A DNA stretch of 47,769 bases. Origin: Chloroflexota bacterium. Its GTDB lineage: Bacteria > Chloroflexota > Anaerolineae > Aggregatilineales > UBA2796. The stretch covers positions 1-47,769 of the forward strand of contig JAJPHV010000099.1 of the NCBI GenBank assembly GCA_021325095.1, written 5' to 3'. The notes below the pieces were generated by a model, which worked only from the letters and a program-made list of their open reading frames with translations, was not told where the DNA came from and did no database searches. Within the stretch, counting starts at the first letter, position 1. The number at the start of each line of letters is the position of its first letter. The position numbers and the translations under genes were made by a program. Shown here piece by piece: positions 41,494 to 47,769 of the stretch.

Positions 41494-42198
41494 CTACGCC
41501 GAACCCGTATCCGCTACGGGCAGTCTGGACAGACCAAGTTTCCGATTGTACTTGGCATAACTGCTGAACAGGTGAACCCAGGCCGGGCTGAGGGTGGTCA
41601 GCGGCTTCGCCCGTTTGAGCGCTTCGTAGAAATCACCCGCCCCCTCGAAAGGCCGCATGAGCAGGGTGGCCCGGCCCAGTTCGTAGGGAATATGCGCGTC
41701 GGAGCCAACCGTGCCGGGCTTGTTGTGCTTCTGCGCCAGTGCCAGCGCTTTCGCATTGTCCTCGGCATACAGGCAGCGCGAGTTAAACACTTCCAGTGCG
41801 TCCACGTCTGGCACGATCTTCAGCAGGTCGGCTTCCTCCCAGGCTCCCTTGCGCAGCCGATCATAGGGATGCGACACGCTGATCACCGCACCCTGGTCGC
41901 GCAGCCGCCGGATCGTCTCGGCAGGACTGAGGCGGGGCGGAACCGTCTCTCGCACGAAGAAAGCCAGGATTTCGCCCTGGGTGGTCATGATCTCCTCGCC
42001 GGGGATGATCAGGTCTGGCACTCGCTTCGCCAGCGCCAGCGCGCCCTCTGCCGTGTTGTGATCGGTGATGGCGATGCGGTCAATGCCACGCTGCTGGCAG
42101 ACCCGGATCAGACGCTCAAAGCGGGTCAGGCAGTCCTTCGAGTAGTACGTGTGGCTGTGCAGTTCGACTTTCCAGAGCTTGCCAGCGCCGTCACTCAA
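41494..42198 (-). CDS. PHP-domain phosphoesterase
   Basis: A 234-residue PHP-family phosphoesterase. Metal motifs are all present: H14 and H16 in VELHSHTYYSKD, D46 and H47 in AITDHNTAEG, Glu in PGEEIMTTQGE, His in ISVSHPYDR, and GSDAHIPYE near the C terminus. The best-known relatives are 3',5'-nucleotide phosphatases such as RNase AM/YciV. The frame extends upstream to 42483 but overlaps the ThrE-like gene; the likely start is TTG at 42198, sharing bases with the ThrE-like stop (TTGA) and preceded by GGAGTGG. It may therefore be translated by coupling. Confidence 0.8.
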   Translation of the reverse strand: MSDGAGKLWKVELHSHTYYSKDCLTRFERLIRVCQQRGIDRIAITDHNTAEGALALAKRVPDLIIPGEEIMTTQGEILAFFVRETVPPRLSPAETIRRLRDQGAVISVSHPYDRLRKGAWEEADLLKIVPDVDALEVFNSRCLYAEDNAKALALAQKHNKPGTVGSDAHIPYELGRATLLMRPFEGAGDFYEALKRAKPLTTLSPAWVHLFSSYAKYNRKLGLSRLPVADTGSA

Positions 42199-42632
42199 TG
42201 TTTTGTCCACTCCGTTTCCGTCAGAATACGCGCCGTGCCCAACCCGGCGGCAATCGCCCCCGCTACCAGCACGGCCCGCACCCCACTCTGAAGGCCGTTC
42301 AGGATGTCGTCCTTGCTGAAGTACACCACTGTTTCGTAGGCCGGGATGCCGGGAACCATCGAGATAATACCCGTTACGGTGAACAACAGGCGAGGTTTCT
42401 GGGCACGCCGCGCGTACCAGAAGCCGACCAGCCCGACGGCCAGCGCGCCGCAAAAGGTCCCGACCTCGTTGGAAGCGCCCCACTGCCGCAGCGAGTAGCG
42501 CAGCAGGTGGCCGAGCACCCCGATCAGCGCTGCCGGGAGCAGCGCCCCGCGCGGGACGTTGAACAGCACGGCAAAACCGAAGGTCGCGGCAAAGCCCAGA
42601 ACAGCCTGGAAAACCAGATCGAGTGCGCTCAT
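42195..42632 (-). CDS. ThrE-like exporter, short (C-terminal type) half
   Basis: A 145-residue membrane protein of the ThrE_2/PF12821 type. Four to five hydrophobic segments (FAATFGFAVLFNVPRGALLP, GTFCGALAVGLVGFWYARR, TVTGIISMVPGIPAYETVVY, GVRAVLVAGAIAAGLG) include the conserved PRGAL and VPGIPAY motifs. In threonine/serine exporters this domain combines with the longer half, here encoded upstream. The ATG at 42632 has AAAGG upstream; the extension to 42653 is less likely. The stop overlaps the PHP gene start. Confidence 0.85.
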   Translation of the reverse strand: MSALDLVFQAVLGFAATFGFAVLFNVPRGALLPAALIGVLGHLLRYSLRQWGASNEVGTFCGALAVGLVGFWYARRAQKPRLLFTVTGIISMVPGIPAYETVVYFSKDDILNGLQSGVRAVLVAGAIAAGLGTARILTETEWTKH

Positions 42633-42663
42633 GCTGCCTTTAAGCCTACACACTCCCTGTTGG

Positions 42664-42712
42664 CCTCAGCCCTGCTCCCCTCTCTGCTTGCGGAGAGGGG
42701 GCGGGGCTGAGG
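42664..42712. repeat. Dispersed repeat, copy 4
   Basis: CCTCAGCCC and GGGCTGAGG bound a hairpin with core CCTCTCTGCTTGCGGAGAGG, the same core as copy 3. It lies between the two ThrE-like halves. Confidence 0.7.
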
Positions 42713-42725
42713 TTTCTCGTATTAG

Positions 42726-43505
42726 CTACAGTATGTTAAACCCGGTCAGCGCCAGCACGAGCAGCATCCCGACGCCGATGCTGATCAGCAGCAGCCCGGC
42801 GTGCAGCCCCCGCGACAGGCCGGAGACCAGATCGAAGCGGATCATGTCCAGAATGGCCGTAATGAACGGCACGCCCGGCACAAGCAGCAGCACCGACGCG
42901 ATCACGCCAAGCCGGGGCAGTGGCGCGTTCATGGCCCGCACCAGGATCAGGCTGATGGCGGTAGCCACCGCCGCGCATACCACCGTGACCGGGATAGGAT
43001 TGACGCGCGCGGCGATCAGCCTGAAACGCACCGTCTGAGCGGCCCCCGCGCCCACCGCCGCCGCCAGCATCTCTATCGTCCCACCGCCGATGATGGCTGC
43101 AAACGCCCCGCAGGCCAGCGCGACGGACAGCACCACCAGGGGGCGCGGGTACTGCGGCGGCTGGTGCTCGATCTCATCCAGGCATCGCATCATCTCGTTC
43201 GGCAGTGCCGGGGTCGGCATATTGCGTGATAGATGTTCGAGCGCGGCGATCCGATCCATATTGACGCCCAGGCCCGACGGCTTGGCGATCTGGGTGCGGT
43301 GTTCGCGTCCGCTGAAGACTGTTGCCACGATGACTGTCGGCGTCACGTAAGCATCGACATGCTCCACGCCCATCGCCAGCGCCACGCGGCAGATCGTCTG
43401 ATCGGCCCGGAAGCTGGCCGCGCCGCTCTGTAGCATCATGACGCCGACCCGCACCGCTACGCGCAGGATGTCGGCCAATTCCTGGTGAGACAGTTCCCGC
43501 GACAT
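42726..43505 (-). CDS. ThrE-like threonine/serine exporter, long half
   Basis: A 259-residue protein of the ThrE_1/PF06738 type. A soluble N-terminal region (ELADILRVAVRVGVMMLQSG, then DAYVTPTVIVATVF) precedes membrane segments from about residue 120 (VVLSVALACGAFAAIIGGG, VVCAAVATAISLILVR, IASVLLLVPGVPFITAILDM). The N-terminal part has the pattern GASxxRAD of the family (GAASFRAD). In Corynebacterium ThrE exports threonine and serine. With the adjacent short half it would form one exporter. A repeat separates the two genes. Confidence 0.88.
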   Translation of the reverse strand: MSRELSHQELADILRVAVRVGVMMLQSGAASFRADQTICRVALAMGVEHVDAYVTPTVIVATVFSGREHRTQIAKPSGLGVNMDRIAALEHLSRNMPTPALPNEMMRCLDEIEHQPPQYPRPLVVLSVALACGAFAAIIGGGTIEMLAAAVGAGAAQTVRFRLIAARVNPIPVTVVCAAVATAISLILVRAMNAPLPRLGVIASVLLLVPGVPFITAILDMIRFDLVSGLSRGLHAGLLLISIGVGMLLVLALTGFNIL

Positions 43506-43641
43506 GGCCCTTCAAGCGCTCCCCACCGGTACAGCACGCTAGTTTTAATGCGGATCGGGCCAAAAATCAAGGTGCGGACTTTGATTCCCGCTCTCTGCGC
43601 AGCGGAACCGATGTACTCATCGGCGGGGCCAGAGGGTGAGG

Positions 43642-44721
43642 TTAATCCTGCCCGCCGACCACGACGCCTCGCCGCAAATTGGCAAGCTCCTGGCCGAACT
43701 GCGCCGCAAAGTTGCGCCGCTTGAGCAGTTCGGCGGCCCGGATGCGCAGCGCCACCAGCACCAGCGCGCCAATCGTGGCAATCTGCGGCAGCGCCAGCAC
43801 CAGGGCCACCAGCGCCGGCGAGAGCTTCGTATCGCCCGTGTTCTGCAAACCAAGCGAGAGCGCTTCGGAGAACCCGAAGAACAGCGCCGTGAAAAACGCG
43901 CCGACGGGCTGTTCCAGGGCAAATAACGACACGGTGATGGCGATCCAGCCCCGCCCGGCGGTCATGTTTTCCAGGAACTGGCTCAGGACGCCCAGTGACA
44001 GGAACGACCCGGCCAGCCCCGCCAGCATCCCGCTCAGGGTCAGCGCGAAGGTCTGCACCAGCGTCACGTTGATGCCTACCGTTTCGGCGGCTTCCCGGTT
44101 CTCGCCGACGGCGCGCACGTGCCGCCCGAAGCGCGTCCGGTACAGCAGCAGCCACATGAACAGCACCATGAACCAGCTCAGGTACACGATGGCGTTGTAC
44201 CCGCTCAGGCGCTCGGCCAGGATCGGGATGCCGCTGATGATCGGGATGGTCAGGATGGGCAGGCTGTGGATGCTTGGGTCGGCCAGCGTGCCGAACGCCC
44301 CGAAGGATACACGCAGGAAAAACACGGTGGCATTGGCGACGAACAGGTTTAAGGCCAGCGCCAGGATAATCAGGTTGATCCGGATGCGCAGGTACAGGAT
44401 GGCGAAGACCAGCCCCAGCAGCCCGCCCATGATCACGGCGGCCATGACGCCCACCACCGGATCAAGCCCGGTTTTGTACAGCACGACCACGCCGATGAAT
44501 GCGCCAAGCAGCATCTTGCCCTCGATGGCAAGATTCAAGACCCCGGCGCGGCTGGCGATCAGCGCCGCCAGCGCCCCCAGAATGTACGGGGTCGCCAGCC
44601 GGATGCCGCCCTGCACCAATCTTTCCGGCAGCACCAGGAACAGCAGCAGTCCGACCAGCGGCCCGCCGATCAGCAGGGCATGTCGCAGACGGCGAGAATG
44701 CTTGTTGAGGAATTTGATCAT
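43642..44721 (-). CDS. ABC permease, BMP/Nup nucleoside family (second)
   Basis: A 359-residue membrane permease of the BPD_transp_2 type with eight to ten segments. ATPYILGALAALIASRAGVL followed by NLAIEGKMLLGAF, LRIRINLIILALALN, and VGENREAAETVGINV followed by ALTLSGMLAGLAG are hallmarks of the BmpA-linked purine/nucleoside permeases (NupQ-like). It would form a heterodimer with the upstream permease. Its start overlaps the stop of that gene by 4 nt (ATGA). It is the last gene of the transporter unit. Confidence 0.9.
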   Translation of the reverse strand: MIKFLNKHSRRLRHALLIGGPLVGLLLFLVLPERLVQGGIRLATPYILGALAALIASRAGVLNLAIEGKMLLGAFIGVVVLYKTGLDPVVGVMAAVIMGGLLGLVFAILYLRIRINLIILALALNLFVANATVFFLRVSFGAFGTLADPSIHSLPILTIPIISGIPILAERLSGYNAIVYLSWFMVLFMWLLLYRTRFGRHVRAVGENREAAETVGINVTLVQTFALTLSGMLAGLAGSFLSLGVLSQFLENMTAGRGWIAITVSLFALEQPVGAFFTALFFGFSEALSLGLQNTGDTKLSPALVALVLALPQIATIGALVLVALRIRAAELLKRRNFAAQFGQELANLRRGVVVGGQD

Positions 44722-46016
44722 GTGGCTCCGCCCCCTGCTGCTGCCACGCCCTCTGCTGCCGCGTCCACTGCGCGCTGCGGTGGCCGAAGCCGGGCCTGGA
44801 TGCGGGCCAGATTGGTGCGGAAGAAGTTTTCCATCGAGCTAAACAGGATGATGAGCGCGATAATGATCCCGCCAAGCTGGCGCGGCAAATTGGCGAATTG
44901 CAGATTGATTGCCCCCTGCTGCAAGCCCGCAAAGAACACTGCCACGACGAGGATGCCACCAATCGACTCCTTCGCCAGGATCGCCACCAGCACACCGTCA
45001 AAGCCTAAACCCGCCCCGGCGAAGCCGTCCACGACGCGCCGCTCCACCCCCAGAATCTGGATCGCCCCGGCCAGCCCGCTCAGTGCGCCGCTGATCAGCA
45101 TGGCGCGCAATGCGGCCCGCTCGTTCGGAATGCCGCCGAAGCGCGCAAAGAGCCGTGATCCGCTCGCCATGCGCTGCTCGTAGCCCGCCGTCGTCCGCCA
45201 CAGGAAGAACCAGATCACAAGCGCGGCCAGAAGCGCCAGAATGATCCCGATGCCGACCCGCGATCCTGAAAACCATTCGGAGTTTAGAAAAAGGCCCCGG
45301 TTGAAGGGCACAAGCCAGGCCGTGTCGTCAATGCGGCGCGTCCGGGCAATGTTGTTGAAGTCGGAACGCAGCGGGAAGTTGATCAGGTAGCCAACCAACT
45401 GCACGGCAATCGCGTTCAAGACAATGGTGCTGATCAATTCGTTGACGTTCAGCTTGACCTTCAGATAGCCGGCGATCCACGAGTAGAAGGCCCCGACGAG
45501 CATGGCCGCCCCGATGCACAGCGCCGGAACGACCAGGTGCATGACGGTTTGCAGAGCGCCCGGCGCGGCCTGCGGCTGCGAGATGCCTGCCAGCCCGTAG
45601 ATCAGATCGGGCAGGGCGTAGCCCAGGAAAGCTGCCGTGATCGCGCCCAGCACCAGTTGCCCATCCATGCCGATGCTGAACAACCCGGCTTTGAAGGCCA
45701 CCGTTGCCGAGAGCGCCGCCAGGATCAGAATCGTGGCCCGTTCCAGCGTCACGCCGAGCGCGTGGCCCTGCGCACCGTAGAACAGCGAAAACACGGTCTG
45801 CGTGCCGTTGTCGGTTTTTACGTCCATGAACAGCAGGTTGCCGAAAGTCTGGCAGCCTTTTGGCCCGAAGCCTTCGCAAAACAGATGCTCGTAAGTCTGC
45901 ATCGGGTCGGCGCGCGCAAAGAGCACGATCACGCTGCTCACCAGCAGCCCCAGGATCGTTGCCAGGATTGGTATCGCGGCGCTTTCCAGCGCCTGTCGCA
46001 GTCGCTTCGCAGTCAT
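44718..46016 (-). CDS. ABC permease, BMP/Nup nucleoside family (first)
   Basis: A 432-residue permease (NupP-like). It has an N-terminal membrane helix, a periplasmic insertion around residues 35-70 (EHLFCEGFGPKGCQTFGNLL) and a BPD_transp_2 core with KAGLFSIGMDGQLVLGAI, VKLNVNELISTIVLNAIAVQ and LISGALSGLAGAIQILGV. The C-terminal tail carries an Ala-rich region. The family is well recognised. Its start overlaps the ATPase stop by 4 nt, and it pairs with the following permease. Confidence 0.9.
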   Translation of the reverse strand: MTAKRLRQALESAAIPILATILGLLVSSVIVLFARADPMQTYEHLFCEGFGPKGCQTFGNLLFMDVKTDNGTQTVFSLFYGAQGHALGVTLERATILILAALSATVAFKAGLFSIGMDGQLVLGAITAAFLGYALPDLIYGLAGISQPQAAPGALQTVMHLVVPALCIGAAMLVGAFYSWIAGYLKVKLNVNELISTIVLNAIAVQLVGYLINFPLRSDFNNIARTRRIDDTAWLVPFNRGLFLNSEWFSGSRVGIGIILALLAALVIWFFLWRTTAGYEQRMASGSRLFARFGGIPNERAALRAMLISGALSGLAGAIQILGVERRVVDGFAGAGLGFDGVLVAILAKESIGGILVVAVFFAGLQQGAINLQFANLPRQLGGIIIALIILFSSMENFFRTNLARIQARLRPPQRAVDAAAEGVAAAGGGAT

Positions 46017-47557
46017 GGCGTTGCTACCTTTGCAGGGGCGTGTTCCAGGCTGCCCCCGGCCATCAAAATGCCGATGTCCTGCTCGTTGGCGTCTTTAATG
46101 TCCAGCACACCCATGATCCTGCCCCCAAACATTACCGCGATGCGATCACTCAGCGACAGAATCTCGTCCAGTTCCACCGACACCAACAGGATCGCCGCGC
46201 CCGCATCCCGTTCCTCGATCAGCGTCTTGTGGACAAACTCGATACTGCCCACATCCAGCCCGCGCGTTGGCTGGTTGGCGATGATGAATTTCGGCTTGCC
46301 TTCCAGTTCGCGCCCCAGCACGACCTTCTGCAAATTGCCGCCGGACAGCGTCTTAATTTCCTCGCCCACCCGCGCCGACCTGATCTGAAAGGCGTCGATG
46401 ATCTGCTGTGCCAGTTTGCGCATCGGCAGGAAGTTGAAGATGCCCCGCCGCGAATAGGGCGGCCTCATGTAATGTGTGACAACCACGTTTTCGTCCAGGT
46501 TGGTGTTCAGGTTCAGGCCCATCACCAGGCGGTCTTCGGGGATGTGCGCCATGCCTGTTTCGCGCCGCGCTCGGACGCTGGCGTGGGTGATGTCCTTGTC
46601 GAGCAGCACCACGTGCCCGCCGTCGATGGGCCGCAGCCCGGCGATGGCCTCGATCAGTTCAGTCTGGCCGTTACCGCTTACCCCGGCAATGCCCAGGATT
46701 TCCCCGGCCCGTACCTCCAGGCTCACGCCAAAGACCGCCGGGATGCCGCCTGCTCCAGCTACCAATAGATTCTCGACCTTCAGCACCACCGCGCCAGGCT
46801 GCGCAGGCTGCTTCTCAACCTGCAAGATCACCTCACGCCCAACCATCATGTTCGCCATGTCACGGATCGACACGTCCGAGACGTTGTGCGTGCCGATCAT
46901 CTGGCCGCGCCGCATCACGCTCACCCGATCCGCCACGTCCTTGACTTCCAGCAGTTTGTGGGTGATCAGGATCACGGTGCGCCCGTCCGCCGCCAGCTTG
47001 CGGATGACAGTGTACAGCTCGTGAACTTCTTGCGGCGTCAACACTGCCGTCGGCTCGTCCAGGATCAGGACGCGGGCATTGCGCTGCAACGCTTTGAGGA
47101 TTTCGACGCGCTGCTGCATCCCGACGGACAGATCGCGCACCCTGGCGTTGGGATTGACGGGCAACCCGAAATCAGCGGCCAGCTTGCGCACCGCTTCCGC
47201 TTCGGATGCGCCGTTGATAAAGCCCCACTCGTCCGGCTCCATGCCGAGCATGATGTTCTCGGCGATAGTGAACGAGGGAACCAGCTTGAAGTGCTGGTGC
47301 ACCATGCCGATCCCCAGGCGGATCGCGTCGTTCGGGTGCGTGATGTGCGCCGGGCGCTCGTGGATCAAGATCTCGCCCTCATCGGGTGCGATCAGGCCGT
47401 ACAGGATGTTCATCAGCGTCGTCTTGCCTGCCCCGTTTTCCCCGACCAGCGCGTGAATCTCGCCCTCGCGCACCGAGAAATTGACGTCGTCGCAGGCCAG
47501 GACGTTGGAAGAGAGGAAATACTTGCGGATGTGCCGCATTTCGACGGCCAGGGGCAT
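46013..47557 (-). CDS. ABC transporter ATP-binding protein, double NBD (Nup/Rbs type)
   Basis: A 514-residue protein with two fused ATPase domains. The first has Walker A GENGAGKTT (39-47), Q-loop region HQHFKLVPSF, signature LSVGMQQR and Walker B VLILDEPTA. The second has a degenerate Walker A (GVSGNGQTE), signature LSGGNLQKV and an altered Walker B (FIIANQPTRGLDVGS). This asymmetry is normal for RbsA/NupO-type proteins. It energises the two downstream permeases. The ATG at 47557 follows CGGAGC. The frame extends to 47602 over a repeat. A BMP-type binding protein gene is expected upstream, outside the window. Confidence 0.93.
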   Translation of the reverse strand: MPLAVEMRHIRKYFLSSNVLACDDVNFSVREGEIHALVGENGAGKTTLMNILYGLIAPDEGEILIHERPAHITHPNDAIRLGIGMVHQHFKLVPSFTIAENIMLGMEPDEWGFINGASEAEAVRKLAADFGLPVNPNARVRDLSVGMQQRVEILKALQRNARVLILDEPTAVLTPQEVHELYTVIRKLAADGRTVILITHKLLEVKDVADRVSVMRRGQMIGTHNVSDVSIRDMANMMVGREVILQVEKQPAQPGAVVLKVENLLVAGAGGIPAVFGVSLEVRAGEILGIAGVSGNGQTELIEAIAGLRPIDGGHVVLLDKDITHASVRARRETGMAHIPEDRLVMGLNLNTNLDENVVVTHYMRPPYSRRGIFNFLPMRKLAQQIIDAFQIRSARVGEEIKTLSGGNLQKVVLGRELEGKPKFIIANQPTRGLDVGSIEFVHKTLIEERDAGAAILLVSVELDEILSLSDRIAVMFGGRIMGVLDIKDANEQDIGILMAGGSLEHAPAKVATP

Positions 47558-47580
47558 TATCAGCTCCGTTGTCTGTTTAG

Positions 47581-47684
47581 CCTCACCCCAACCCCTCTCC
47601 ACGCTGGTGGAGAGGGAAGAAAATACTGCCCATCCTGCCTCTCCACGCTGGTTTCAGGCACCGACAGTTTGGAGGGGCAGGGGA
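47581..47684. repeat. Dispersed repeat, copy 5, with direct repeat
   Basis: It starts CCTCACCCC and includes a perfect hairpin, CCCTCTCCAC / GTGGAGAGGG (47593-47602 with 47607-47616), then GGAGGGGCAGGGGA near 47671. A 15-bp direct repeat, CCTCTCCACGCTGGT, occurs at 47594-47608 and 47638-47652. It lies directly upstream of the ABC ATPase gene. Confidence 0.65.
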
Positions 47685-47769
47685 AAACAGCCAGACCCAG
47701 GCGCATCCCCATCAGCGAGAAAGGAACGGCCATGCGTCTGGCAGAAGTATACCAGTGGTAGGCCCCAAT
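47685..47769. other. Window edge, no supported gene
   Basis: The final 85 bp contain only a 9-codon ATG frame (47732 to the TAG near 47761). Nothing here is supported as a gene. The binding-protein gene of the transporter may begin just beyond. Confidence 0.5.

Noticed and set aside
1..47769. CRISPR arrays, tRNA or rRNA genes, prophage
   Set aside because: No regularly spaced repeats, cloverleaf-like segments, rRNA landmarks or phage structural genes were recognised on reading; a covariance-model scan was not possible.

Overview
This GC-rich bacterial window has a chromosomal gene layout. No rRNA, tRNA, CRISPR array or complete insertion sequence was seen. The gene set suggests a Chloroflexota bacterium (Anaerolineae-like). 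Pointers are the transaldolase/glucose-6-phosphate isomerase fusion, the PyrF-PyrE fusion, a DprE1/DprE2-type pair, Thr/Pro-rich lipoprotein linkers and dispersed CCTCACCCC...GGGGTGAGG repeats between genes. This placement is inferred from gene content; no marker gene was compared.

Layout, left to right. (1) 1-4.1 kb: a broken minus-strand gene at the edge, a SWIM zinc-finger protein, and an overlapping MoaD-like / Asp-box propeller pair. (2) 4.1-7.2 kb: a nitrogen-oxide module with a YwiC-like membrane protein, a Crp/Fnr regulator and a copper nitrite reductase, with three FNR-type boxes. (3) 7.2-13.2 kb: oxidative pentose phosphate genes on the minus strand, read tal-pgi, gnd, zwf. (4) 13.4-17.1 kb: a membrane glycosyltransferase with a phospholipase C-like protein, and a divergent lipoprotein esterase. 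(5) 17.1-22.0 kb: a plus-strand pyrimidine operon pyrC-pyrB-pyrF/E-pyrD. Its leader carries a consensus promoter, a 46-residue leader reading frame and an intrinsic terminator lying inside that frame. (6) 22.0-28.9 kb: a UlaG-like metallo-hydrolase, a U32-like protein, a DUF4242 protein, a LuxR/STAND regulator, a small Cys-rich protein and a covalent-flavin oxidoreductase. (7) 28.9-32.3 kb: a DprE1-like oxidase, a DprE2-like reductase and an FGE-fold/glutaredoxin fusion in one minus-strand operon. (8) 32.4-38.9 kb: dnaE interrupted by two large LAGLIDADG inteins. (9) 39.0-43.5 kb: a second glycosyltransferase with a small coupled protein, a PHP phosphoesterase and a split ThrE-type exporter. 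(10) 43.6-47.6 kb: a BMP/Nup-type nucleoside ABC transporter (two permeases and a double ATPase). Its binding protein is not in the window.

How the parts work together: the pentose-phosphate operon supplies NADPH and ribose 5-phosphate, the pyr operon uses PRPP to make UMP, and the ABC transporter may salvage nucleosides. The Fnr-type regulator probably controls itself and nirK. The most unusual items are the pyr leader, which looks like enterobacterial pyrBI attenuation; the animal-CAD-like PyrC and PyrB in the CAD domain order; the doubly interrupted DnaE; and the FNR-box regulon.
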